Shown here piece by piece: positions 30,180 to 43,000 of a stretch of DNA of 64,000 nucleotides. Both the position numbers and the translations under genes were made by a program. Source of the DNA: Tomocerus qinae (taxonomy: Eukaryota > Arthropoda > Collembola > Entomobryomorpha > Tomoceridae); contig CM034546.1 in the NCBI GenBank assembly GCA_020055645.1, positions 75,516,001-75,580,000 on the forward strand, written 5' to 3'. A model generated the notes under the pieces. That model was given only the letters and a program-made list of their open reading frames with translations, was not told where the DNA came from and searched no databases. The stretch's first letter is position 1. Each line of letters starts with the position of its first letter.

Positions 30180-33100
30180 ATGCAAATTAATCTGTAAGCA
30201 TCGACTTTTAGCCGAAATAATGCAAATTAATCTGTAAGCATCGACTACTAGCCGAAATAATGCAAATCAATCTGTAAGCATCGACTATTAGCCGAAATAA
30301 TGCAAATTAGTGGGTAAGCATCAACTTTTAGCCGAAATAATGTAAATTAATCTATAAGCATCGACTTTCAGCCGAAATAATGCAAATTAATCTGTAACCA
30401 TCGACTACTAGCCGTAATAATGCAAATTAATCTGTAGGCATCGACTATTTGCCGAAATAATGCAAATTAATCTGTAGGCATCGACTATTAGCCGAAATAA
30501 TGCAAATTAATCTGTAAGCATCGACTATTAGCCGAAACAATGCAAATTAATCTGTAAGCATCGACTATTAGCCGAAATAATGCAAATTAATCTGTAGGCA
30601 TCGACTATTAGCCGAAAGAATGCAAATTAATCTGTAAGCATCGACTATTAGCCGAAATAATGCAAATTAATCTATAAGCATAGTCTTTTAGCCGAAATAA
30701 TGAACATTAATCTGTAAGCATCGACTATTAGCCGAAATAATGCAAATTAATCGGTAAGCATCAACTTTTAGCAGAAATAATGCAAAATAATCTATAAGCA
30801 TCGACTGTTAGCCGAAATAATGCAAATTAATCTGTAAGCATCGACTATTAGCCGAAATAATGCAAATTAATCTATAAGCATCGACTTTCAGCCGAAATAA
30901 TGCAAATTAATCTATAAGCATCGACTTTCAGCCGAAATAATGCAAATTAATCTATAGGCATCGACTACTAGCCGAAATAATGCAAATTAATCTATAAGCA
31001 TCGTCTATTAGCCGAAATAATGAAAATTAATCTGTAGGCATCGACTATTAGCCGAAATAATGCAAATTAATCGGTAAGCATCAACTTTTAGCCGAAATAA
31101 TGCAAATTAATCTATAAGCATCGACTGTTAGCCGAAATAATGCAAATTAATTTGTAAGCATCGACTATTATACGAAATAATGCAAATTAATGGGTAAGCA
31201 TCAACTTTTAGAAGAAATAATGCAAATTAATCTATAAGCATCGTCTATTAGCCGAAATAATGCAAATTAATCTGTAAGCATCGACTATTAGCCGAAATAA
31301 TGCAAATTAATCGGTAAGCATCGACTTTTAATCGAAATAATGCAAATTAATCAATAACCATCGACTGTTAGCCGAAATAATGCAAATTAATCTGGAAGCA
31401 TCGACTATTAGCCGAAATAATGCAAATTAAACTATAAGCATCGACTTTTAGCCGAAATAATGCAAATTAATCTGGAAGCATCGACTATTAGCCGAAATAA
31501 TGCAAATTAATCTGTAAGCATCGACTACTAGCCGAAATAATGCAAATTAATCTGTAAGCATCGACAATTAGCCGAAATAATGCAAATTAGTGGGTAAGCA
31601 TCAACTATTAGCCGAAATAATGCAAATTAATCGGTAAGCATCAACTTTTAGCAGAAATAATGCAAAATAATCTATAAGCATCGACTGTTAGCCGAACTAA
31701 TGCAAATTAATCTGTAAGCATCGACTATTAGCCGAAATAATGCAAATTAATCTATAAGCATCGACTTTCAGCCGAAATAATGCAAATTAATCTATAAGCA
31801 TCGACTTTCAGCCGAAATAATGCAAATTAATCTATAAGCATCGACTACTAGCCGAAATAATGCAAATTAATCTGTAAGCATCGACTATTAGCCGAAATAA
31901 TGCAAATTAATCTATAAGCATAGTCTTTTAGCCGAAATAATGAAAATTAATAAGTAAGCATCGACTATTAGCCGAAATAATGCAAATTAATCGGTAAGCA
32001 TCAACTTTTAGCAGAAATAATGCAAATTAATCTATAAGCATCGACTGTTAGCCGAAATAATGCAAATTAATCTGTAAGCATCGAGTATTAGCCGAAAAAA
32101 TGCAAATTATTCTATAAGCATCGACTTTCAGCCGAAATAATGCAAATTAATCTATAAGCATCAACTTTTAGCCGAAATAATGCAAATTAATCTATAAGCA
32201 TCGACTGTTAGCCGAAATAATGCAAATTAATCTGTAAGCATCGACTATTAGCGAAATAATGCAAATTAATGGGTAAGCATCGACTTTTAATCGAAATAAT
32301 GCAAATTAATCAATAACCATCGACTGTTAGCCGAAATAATGCAAATTAATCTGGAAGCATCGACTATTAGCCGAAATAATGCAAATTAATCTATAAGCAT
32401 CGACTTTTAGCCGAAATAATGCAAATTAATCTGTAAGCATCGACTACTAGCCGAAATAATGCAAATTAATCTGTAAGCATCGACAATTAGCCGAAATAAT
32501 GCAAATTAGTGGGTAAGCATCAACTATTAGCCGAAATAATGCAAATTAATCGGTAAGCATCAACTTTTAGCAGAAATAATGCAAAATAATCTATAAGCAT
32601 CGACTGTTAGCCGAACTAATGCAAATTAATCTGTAAGCATCGACTATTAGCCGAAATAATGCAAATTAATCTATAAGCATCGACTGTTAGCCGAAATAAT
32701 GCAAATTAATCTGTAAGCATCGACTTTTAGCCGAAATAATGCAAATTAATCTGTAAGCATCGACTACTAGCCGAAATAATGCAAATCAATCTGTAAGCAT
32801 CGACTATTAGCCGAAATAATGCAAATTAGTGGGTAAGCATCAACTTTTAGCCGAAATAATGTAAATTAATCTATAAGCATCGACTTTCAGCCGAAATAAT
32901 GCAAATTAATCTGTAACCATCGACTACTAGCCGTAATAATGCAAATTAATCTGTAGGCATCGACTATTTGCCGAAATAATGCAAATTAATCTGTAGGCAT
33001 CGACTATTAGCCGAAATAATGCAAATTAATCTGTAAGCATCGACTATTAGCCGAAACAATGCAAATTAATCTGTAAGCATCGACTATTAGCCGAAATAAT

Positions 33101-34940
33101 GCAAATTAATCTGTAGGCATCGACTATTAGCCGAAAGAATGCAAATTAATCTGTAAGCATCGACTATTAGCCGAAATAATGCAAATTAATCTATAAGCAT
33201 AGTCTTTTAGCCGAAATAATGAACATTAATCTGTAAGCATCGACTATTAGCCGAAATAATGCAAATTAATCGGTAAGCATCAACTTTTAGCAGAAATAAT
33301 GCAAAATAATCTATAAGCATCGACTGTTAGCCGAAATAATGCAAATTAATCTGTAAGCATCGACTATTAGCCGAAATAATGCAAATTAATCTATAAGCAT
33401 CGACTTTCAGCCGAAATAATGCAAATTAATCTATAAGCATCGACTTTCAGCCGAAATAATGCAAATTAATCTATAGGCATCGACTACTAGCCGAAATAAT
33501 GCAAATTAATCTATAAGCATCGTCTATTAGCCGAAATAATGAAAATTAATCTGTAGGCATCGACTATTAGCCGAAATAATGCAAATTAATCGGTAAGCAT
33601 CAACTTTTAGCCGAAATAATGCAAATTAATCTATAAGCATCGACTGTTAGCCGAAATAATGCAAATTAATTTGTAAGCATCGACTATTATACGAAATAAT
33701 GCAAATTAATGGGTAAGCATCAACTTTTAGAAGAAATAATGCAAATTAATCTATAAGCATCGTCTATTAGCCGAAATAATGCAAATTAATCTGTAAGCAT
33801 CGACTATTAGCCGAAATAATGCAAATTAATCGGTAAGCATCGACTTTTAATCGAAATAATGCAAATTAATCAATAACCATCGACTGTTAGCCGAAATAAT
33901 GCAAATTAATCTGGAAGCATCGACTATTAGCCGAAATAATGCAAATTAAACTATAAGCATCGACTTTTAGCCGAAATAATGCAAATTAATCTGGAAGCAT
34001 CGACTATTAGCCGAAATAATGCAAATTAATCTGTAAGCATCGACTACTAGCCGAAATAATGCAAATTAATCTGTAAGCATCGACAATTAGCCGAAATAAT
34101 GCAAATTAGTGGGTAAGCATCAACTATTAGCCGAAATAATGCAAATTAATCGGTAAGCATCAACTTTTAGCAGAAATAATGCAAAATAATCTATAAGCAT
34201 CGACTGTTAGCCGAACTAATGCAAATTAATCTGTAAGCATCGACTATTAGCCGAAATAATGCAAATTAATCTATAAGCATCGACTTTCAGCCGAAATAAT
34301 GCAAATTAATCTATAAGCATCGACTTTCAGCCGAAATAATGCAAATTAATCTATAAGCATCGACTACTAGCCGAAATAATGCAAATTAATCTGTAAGCAT
34401 CGACTATTAGCCGAAATAATGCAAATTAATCTATAAGCATAGTCTTTTAGCCGAAATAATGAAAATTAATAAGTAAGCATCGACTATTAGCCGAAATAAT
34501 GCAAATTAATCGGTAAGCATCAACTTTTAGCAGAAATAATGCAAATTAATCTATAAGCATCGACTGTTAGCCGAAATAATGCAAATTAATCTGTAAGCAT
34601 CGAGTATTAGCCGAAAAAATGCAAATTATTCTATAAGCATCGACTTTCAGCCGAAATAATGCAAATTAATCTATAAGCATCAACTTTTAGCCGAAATAAT
34701 GCAAATTAATCTATAAGCATCGACTGTTAGCCGAAATAATGCAAATTAATCTGTAAGCATCGACTATTAGCGAAATAATGCAAATTAATGGGTAAGCATC
34801 GACTTTTAATCGAAATAATGCAAATTAATCAATAACCATCGACTGTTAGCCGAAATAATGCAAATTAATCTGGAAGCATCGACTATTAGCCGAAATAATG
34901 CAAATTAATCTATAAGCATCGACTTTTAGCCGAAATAATG
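30180..34940 (+). repeat. Duplication of about 2519 bp within the 40-bp array
   Basis: About 30180-32420 matches about 32699-34940 at a constant offset of 2519 bp, reducing to 2518 after the 39-bp monomer. Shared private variants include GCAAATCAATC (30264/32783), GTAAATTAATC (30342/32861), GACTATTTGCC (30444/32963), GAACATTAATC (30703/33222), TATTATACGAAAT (31166/33685) and TTAAACTATAAG (31427/33946). The variant order is nearly identical, making this one of the youngest duplications in the array. Confidence 0.9.
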
Positions 34941-37360
34941 CAAATTAATCTGTAAGCATCGACTATTAGCCGAAATAATGCAAATTAATCTGTAAGCATC
35001 GACTACTAGCCGAAATAATGCAAATTAATCTGTAAGCATCGACTATTAGCCGAAATAATGCAAATTAGTGGGTAAGCATCAACTTTTAGCCGAAATAATG
35101 CAAATTAATCGGTAAGCATCGACTTTTAGCCGAAATAATGCAAATTAATCTATAAGCATCGACTGTTAGCCGAAATAATGTAAATTAATCTGTAAGCATC
35201 GACTATTAGCCGAAATAATGCAAATTAATCTATAAGCATCGACTTTCAGCCGAAATAATGCAAATTAATCTATAAGCATCGACTTTCAGCCGAAATAATG
35301 CAAATTAATCTATAAGCATCGACTACTAGCCGAAATAATGCAAATTAATCTGTAAGCATCGACTATTAGCCGAAATAATGCAAATTAATCTATAAGCATA
35401 GTCTTTTAGCCGAAATAATGAAAATTAATAAGTAAGCATCGACTATTAGCCGAAATAATGCAAATTAATCGGTAAGCATCAACTTTTAGCAGAAATAATG
35501 CAAATTAATCTATAAGCATCGACTGTTAGCCGAAATAATGCAAATTAATCTGTAAGCATCGAGTATTAGCCGAAAAAATGCAAATTATTCTATAAGCATC
35601 GACTTTCAGCCGAAATAATGCAAATTAATCTATAATCATCGTCTATTAGCCGAAATAATGAAAATTAATCTGTAAGCATCGACTATTAGCCGAAATAATG
35701 CAAATTAATCGGTAAGCATCAACTTTTAGCCGAAATAATGCAAATTAATCTATAAGCATCGACTGTTAGCCGAAATAATGCAAATTAATCTGTAAGCATC
35801 GACTATTAGCCGAAATAATGCAAATTAATGGGTAAGCATCAACTTTTAGAAGAAATAATGCAAATTAATCTATAAGCATCGTCTACTAGCCGAAATAATG
35901 CAAATTAATCTGTAAGCATCGACTTTTAGCCGAAATAATGCAAATTAATCGGTAAGCATCGACTTTTAGCCGAAATAATGCAAATTAATCAATAACCATC
36001 GACTGTTAGCCGAAATAATGCAAATTAATCTGGAAGCATCAACTATTAGCCGAAATAATGCAAATTAATCTATAAGCATCGACTATTAGCCGAAATAATG
36101 CAAATTAATCTATAAGCATCAACTTTTAGCCGAAATAATGCAAATTAATCTGTAAGCATCGACTACTAGCCGAAATAATGCAAATTAATCTGTAAGCATC
36201 GACTATTAGCCGAAATAATGCAAATTAGTGGGTAAGCATCAACTATTAGCCGAAATAATGCAAATTAATCGGTAAGCATCGACTTTTAGCCGAAATAATG
36301 CAAATTAATCAATAACCATCGACTGTTAGCCGAAATAATGCAAATTAATCTGGAAGCATCGACTATTAGCCGAAATAATGCAAATCAATCTATAAGCTCC
36401 GACTTTTAGCCGAAATAATGCAAATTAATCTGTAAGCATCGACTTTTAGCCGAAATAATGCAAATTAATCGGTAAGCATCGACTTTTAGCCGAAATAATG
36501 CAAATTAATTAATAAGCATCGACTGTTAGCCGAAATAATGCAAATTAATCTGGAAGCATCGACTGTTAGCCGAAATAATGCAAATTAATCTATAAGCATC
36601 GACTTTTAGCCGAAATAATCCAAATTAATCTGTAAGCATCGACTATTAGCCGAAATAATTCAAATTAATCTGTAAGCATCGACTACTAGCCGAAATAATC
36701 CAAATTAATCTGTAACCATCGACTACTAGCCGAAATAATGCAAATTAATGGGTAAGCATCAACTTTTAGCCGAAATAATGCAAATTAATCTATAAGCATC
36801 GACTTTCAGCCGAAATAATGCAAATTAATCTGTAAGCATCGACTACTAGCCGAAATAATGCAAATTAATCTATAAGCATCGTCTATTAGCCGAAATAATG
36901 AAAATTAATCTGTAAGCATCGACTATTAGCCGAAATAATGCAAATTAATCGGTAAGCATCAACTTTTAGCAGAAATAATGCAAATTAATCTATAAGCATC
37001 GACTGTTAGCCGAAATAATGTAAATTTATCTGTAAGCATCGACTATTAGCCGAAATAATGCAAATTAATGGGTAAGCTTCAACTTTTAGCCGAAATAATG
37101 CAAATTAATCTATAAGCATCGACTTTCAGCCGAAATAAAGCAAATTAATCTATAAGCATCGACTTTCAGCCGAAATAATGCAAATTAATCTGTAGGCATC
37201 TACTACTAGCCGAAATAATGCAAATTAATCCGTAGGCATCGACTATTAACCGAAATAATGCAAATTAATCTGTATGCATCGACTATTAGCCGAAATAGTG
37301 CAAATTAATCGGTAAGCGTCAACTTTTAGCCGAAATAATGCAAATTAATCTATAAGCATC

Positions 37361-39360
37361 GACTTTTAGCCGAAATAATGCAAATTAATCTGTAAGCATC
37401 GACTATTAGCCGAAATAATGCAAAGTAATCGATAAGCATCGACTATTAGCCGAAATAATGCAAATTAATCTGTAGGCATCGACTATTAGCCGAAATAATG
37501 CAAATTAATCTGTAAGCATCGACTATTAGCCGAAATAATGCAAATTAATCTATAAGCATCGTCTATTAGCCGAAATAATGAAAATTAATCTGTAAGCATC
37601 AACTTTTAGCAGAAATAATGCAAATTAATCTATAAGCATCGACTGTTAGCCGAAATAATGTAAATTTATCTGTAAGCAACGACTATTAGCCGAAATAATG
37701 CAAATTAATGGGTAAGCATCAACTTTTAGCCGAAATAATGCAAATTAATCTATAAGCATCGACTTTCAGCCGAAATAATGCAAATTAATCTATAAGCATC
37801 GACTTTCAGCCGAAATAATGCTAATTAATCTGTAGGCATCTACTACTAGCCGAAATAATGCTAATTACTCCGTAGGCATCGACTATTAGCCGAAATAATG
37901 CAAATTAATCTGTAGGCATCGACTATTAGCCGAAATAATGCAAATTAATCTGTAAGCATCGACTATTACCTGAAATAATGCAAATTAATCTGTAAGCATC
38001 GACTACTAGCCGAAATAATGCAAATTAATCTGTAGGCATCGACTAATAGCCGAAATAATGCAAATTAATCTGTAGGCATCGACTATTAGCCGAAATAATG
38101 CAAATTAATCTATAAGCATCGTCTATTAGCCGAAATAATGAAAATTAATCTGTAAGCATCGACTATTAGCCGAAATAATGCAAATTAATCGGTAAGCATC
38201 AACTTTTAGCCGAAATAATGCAAATTAATCTACAAGCATTGACTGTTAGCCGAAATAATGCAAATTAATCTGTAAGCATCGACTATTAGCCGAAATAATG
38301 CAAATTAATCGGTAAGCATCAACTTTTAGCCGAAATAATGCAAATTAATCTATAAGCATAGTCTTTTAGCCGAAATAATGAAAATTAATAAGTAAGCATA
38401 GACTTTTAGCCGAAATAATGCAAATTAATCTGTAAGCATCGACTATTAGCCGAAATAATGCAAAGTAATCGATAAGCATCGACTATTAGCCGAAATAATG
38501 CAAATTAATCTGTAGGCATCGACTATTAGCCGAAATAATGCAAATTAATCTGTAAGCATCGACTATTAGCCGAAATAATGCAAATTAATCTATAAGCATC
38601 GTCTATTAGCCGAAATAATGAAAATTAATCTGTAAGCATCAACTTTTAGCAGAAATAATGCAAATTAATCTATAAGCATCGACTGTTAGCCGAAATAATG
38701 TAAATTTATCTGTAAGCAACGACTATTAGCCGAAATAATGCAAATTAATGGGTAAGCATCAACTTTTAGCCGAAATAATGCAAATTAATCTATAAGCATC
38801 GACTTTCAGCCGAAATAATGCAAATTAATCTATAAGCATCGACTTTCAGCCGAAATAATGCTAATTAATCTGTAGGCATCTACTACTAGCCGAAATAATG
38901 CTAATTACTCCGTAGGCATCGACTATTAGCCGAAATAATGCAAATTAATCTGTAGGCATCGACTATTAGCCGAAATAATGCAAATTAATCTGTAAGCATC
39001 GACTATTACCTGAAATAATGCAAATTAATCTGTAAGCATCGACTACTAGCCGAAATAATGCAAATTAATCTGTAGGCATCGACTAATAGCCGAAATAATG
39101 CAAATTAATCTGTAGGCATCGACTATTAGCCGAAATAATGCAAATTAATCTATAAGCATCGTCTATTAGCCGAAATAATGAAAATTAATCTGTAAGCATC
39201 GACTATTAGCCGAAATAATGCAAATTAATCGGTAAGCATCAACTTTTAGCCGAAATAATGCAAATTAATCTACAAGCATTGACTGTTAGCCGAAATAATG
39301 CAAATTAATCTGTAAGCATCGACTATTAGCCGAAATAATGCAAATTAATCGGTAAGCATC
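37361..39360 (+). repeat. Duplication of about 1 kb (1040-bp offset) near the end of the 40-bp array
   Basis: 37361-38320 is repeated at 38401-39360 with offset 1040 (26 monomers). Both contain the private variants CAAAGTAATCGATAAG (37421/38461), CTAATTACTCCGTAGG (37861/38901), GACTATTACCTGAAAT (37961/39001) and GACTAATAGCC (38041/39081). The final monomers after 39400 are more degenerate, including a 3-base deletion near 39795. Confidence 0.88.
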
Positions 39361-39956
39361 AACTTTTAGCAGAAATATTGCAAATTAATCTATAAGCATC
39401 GACTTTTAGCCGAAATAATGCAAATTAATCTGTAAGCATCGACTATTAGCCGAAATAATGCAAATGTATCTGTAAGCATCGACTATTAGCCGAAATAATG
39501 CAAATTAATCTATAAGCATCGTCTATTAGCCGAAATAATGAAAATTAATCTGTAAGCATCGACTATTAGCCGAAATAATGCAAATTAATCGGTAAGCATC
39601 AACTTTTAGCCGAAATAATGCAAATTAATCTACAAGCATCGACTGTTAGCCGAAATAATGCAAATTAATCTGTAAGCATCGACTATTAGCCGAAATAATG
39701 CAAATTAATCGGTAAGCATCAACTTTTAGCCGAAATAATGCAAATTAATCGGTAAGCATCGACTATTAGCCGAAATACCGCAAATTTATCTGTAATCGAC
39801 TACTAGCCGAAATAATGCAAATTAATCTGTAAGCATCGACTACTAGCCGAAATAATGCAAATTAATCTGTAGGCATCGACTATTAGCCGAAATAATGCAA
39901 ATTAATCTATTAGCATCGACTACTAGCCGAAATAATGAAAATTAATCTGTAGGCAT

Positions 39957-40056
39957 NNNNNNNNNNNNNNNNNNNNNNNNNNNNNNNNNNNNNNNNNNNN
40001 NNNNNNNNNNNNNNNNNNNNNNNNNNNNNNNNNNNNNNNNNNNNNNNNNNNNNNNN
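39957..40056. other. Assembly gap, 100 N
   Basis: Exactly 100 ambiguous bases separate the 40-bp satellite from the 340-bp satellite. A round 100 is usually a placeholder for unknown distance, so adjacency of the two arrays is not established by this sequence. Confidence 0.99.
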
Positions 40057-43000
40057 CTAATACAACTATTTTCTTTTGGGTGTTAAACTGCATTATTTTC
40101 ATTAAATTTCTGTTAAATTAAAGCAAAGATTCTTCTTGTTAGGTTATTAATTTATAAATCGAGTCATTAGCATAGGTATTGTTTCAGCGCAGTACATCAT
40201 TAATGTGAATACCTATCATTGACAGATACTGTTGCGAGTCAAAAATATCCAAAAACCTTCTGTTCATTTATAGTGGTTGCAGAAACTTTCAGGAACTACT
40301 ATAAATCTAATTAATTTGTGCCTAATATAAACTGAATTATTCCACCATGTATGTAAAATATCTGGAACATTTGTTAATTTTTGAAATTTAGAAATACAAA
40401 TGCAACTATTTTTTATGGGTTTTAAACTGCACCATTTTTCATAAAATTTCTGGTTAAATAAAACAAAGATGCTTCTATTTAGGTTATTAATTTATAAATC
40501 GAATCATTAGCATAGGTATTGATTCAGCGCATTACATCATTAATTTCAATACCTAACCTTAATATATACTTTCCTCGAGTCAAAAACATCCATACAACCT
40601 TCTATTCATTTAAGGTGATTGCTGCAACTTTCAGGGACCTACTACAGATCTAATTAAATTGTGCCTAATATAAACAAAATTATTAAACCATTTATGTAAA
40701 ATATCTGGAATATTCGTTAATTTTTGAAATTTAGAAATACTAATGCAACTATTTTTTTATGGGTATTAAACTGCATCATTTTTCATTAAATTTTATCTAA
40801 ATTAAAACAAAAACGCTTCTATTTAAGATAATAATTTATAAATTGAGTCATTAGAATAGGTTATGTTTCAGCGCAGTACATCATTATTGTCAATACGAAA
40901 CATTGACAGATACTGATAGATTTATTTAAGGTGATTGCAGAAACTTTCAGGGACCTACTTTAGATCTAATTAAATTGTTCCTAATATAGACATAATTATT
41001 ATACCATGTATGTAAAATATTTAGAAAATTTGTTAATTTTTGAAATTTAGAAATTCCAATACAACTATTTTCTTTTGGGTGTTAAACTGCATTATTTTCA
41101 TTAAATTTCTGTTAAATTAAAGCAAAGATTCTTCTTGTTAGGTTATTAATTTATAAATCGAGTCATTAGCATAGGTATTGTTTCAGCGCAGTACATCATT
41201 AATGTGAATACCTATCATTGACAGATACTGTTGCGAGTCAAAAATATCCAAAAACCTTCTGTTCATTTATAGTGGTTGCAGAAACTTTCAGGGACTACTA
41301 TAAATCTAATTAATTTGTGCCTAATATAAACTGAATTATTACACCATGTATGTAAAATATCTGGAACATTTGTTAATTTTTGAAATTTAGAAATACTAAT
41401 GCAACTATTTTTTATGGGTTTTAAACTGCAAAATTTTTCATAAAATTTCTGTTTAATTAAAACAAAGATGCTTCTATTTAGGTTATTAATTTATAAATCG
41501 AATCATTAGCATAGGTATTGATTCAGCGCATTACATCATTAATGTCAATACCTAACCTTAATATATACTGTCCTCGAGTCAAAAATATCCTTACAACCTT
41601 CTATTCATTTAAGGTGATTGCTGCAACTTTCAGGGACCTACTACAGATCTAATTAAATTGTGCCTAATATAAACTGAAATATTATACCCTGTATGTAAAT
41701 TATGTGGAACATTTCTTCATTTTTGAAATTTAAAAATACTAATGCAACTATTTTTTAATCAATCTTAAACTGCATCATTTTTAATAAAATTTTTGGTTAA
41801 TTAAAACAAAGATGCTTCTATTTAGGTTATTAATTTATAAATCGAATCATTAGCATAGTTATTGATTCAGCGCAGTACATCATTAATGTCAATACCTAAC
41901 CTTAATATATAATGTCCAATAAATTATTAAACCATTTATGTAAAATATCTGGAATATTCGTTAATTTTTGAAATTTAGAAATACTAATGCAACTATTTTT
42001 TTATGGGTATTAAACTGCATCATTTTTCATTAAATTTCATCTAAATTAAAACAAAAATGCTTCTATTTAAGTCAATAATTTATAAATTGAGTCATTAGAA
42101 TAGGTTATGTTTCAGCGCAGTACATCATTAATGTCAATACGAAGCATTGACAGATACTGATAGATTTATTTAAGGTGATTGCAGAAACTTTCAGGGACCT
42201 ACTTTAGATCTAATTAAATTGTTCCTAATATAGACATAATTATTATACCATGTATGTAAAATATTTAGAAAATTTGTTAATTTTTGAAATTTAGAAATAC
42301 TAATACAACTATTTTCTTTTGGGTGTTAAACTGCATTATTTTCATTAAATTTCTGTTAAATTAAAGCAAAGATTCTTCTTGTTAGGTTATTAATTTATAA
42401 ATCGAGTCATTAGCATAGGTATTGTTTCAGCGCAGTACATCATTAATGTGAATACCTATCATTGACAGATACTGTTGCGAGTCAAAAATATCCAAAAACC
42501 TTCTGTTCATTTATAGTGGTTGCAGAAACTTTCAGGGAATACTATAAATCTAATTAATTTGTGCCTAATATAAACTGAATTATTACACCATGTATGTAAA
42601 ATATCTGGAACATTTGTTAATTTTTGAAATTTAGAAATACTAATGCAACTATTTTTTATGGGTTTTAAACTGCACCATTTTTCATAAAATTTCTGGTTAA
42701 TTAAAACAAAGATGCTTCTATTTAGGTTATTAATTTATAAATCGAATCATTAGCATAGGTATTGATTCAGCGCATTACATCATTAATGTCAATACCTAAC
42801 CTTAATATATACTGTCCTCGAGTCAAAAATATCCTAACAACCTTCTATTCATTTAAGGTGATTGCTGCAACTTTCAGGGACCTACTACAGATCTAATTAA
42901 ATTGTGCCTAATATAAACAAAATTATTAAACCATTTATGTAAAATATCTGGAATATTCGTTAATTTTTGAAATTTAGAAATACTAATGCAACTATTTTTT

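Larger units (their letters stand above)
1..39956 (+). repeat. 40-bp tandem satellite array (about 999 monomers)
   Basis: The sequence repeats every 40 bp from base 1 to the N gap. A typical monomer starts GCATCGACTA, continues TTAGCCGAAA and TAATGCAAAT, and ends TAATCTGTAA. Positions 13-32 (AGCCGAAATAATGCAAATTA) are strongly conserved. Positions 9-12 (ACTATT, ACTTTT, ACTGTT, ACTACT, ACTTTC forms) and 33-39 (CTGTAA, CTATAA, CGGTAA, CAATAA, GGGTAA, AAGTAA, CTGGAA forms) vary. Indels are very rare. I noted about eight: -1 near 3541, +1 near 12847, -1 near 24734, 26454, 28452, 32251 and 34769, and -3 near 39795. All copies lie in the same orientation and stops occur in every frame, so the array is not coding. 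The family is not one I recognise. A centromeric or pericentromeric location is inferred only from array size. Confidence 0.98.

Noticed and set aside
1..39956. CRISPR-like array (constant core, variable spacers)
   Set aside because: The variable parts are only a few bases and belong to a small recurring set, there are about 1000 units, and the surrounding elements are eukaryotic.
1..39956. Coding repeat protein
   Set aside because: A 40-bp period is not a multiple of three and each frame contains TAA or TAG in every few monomers.
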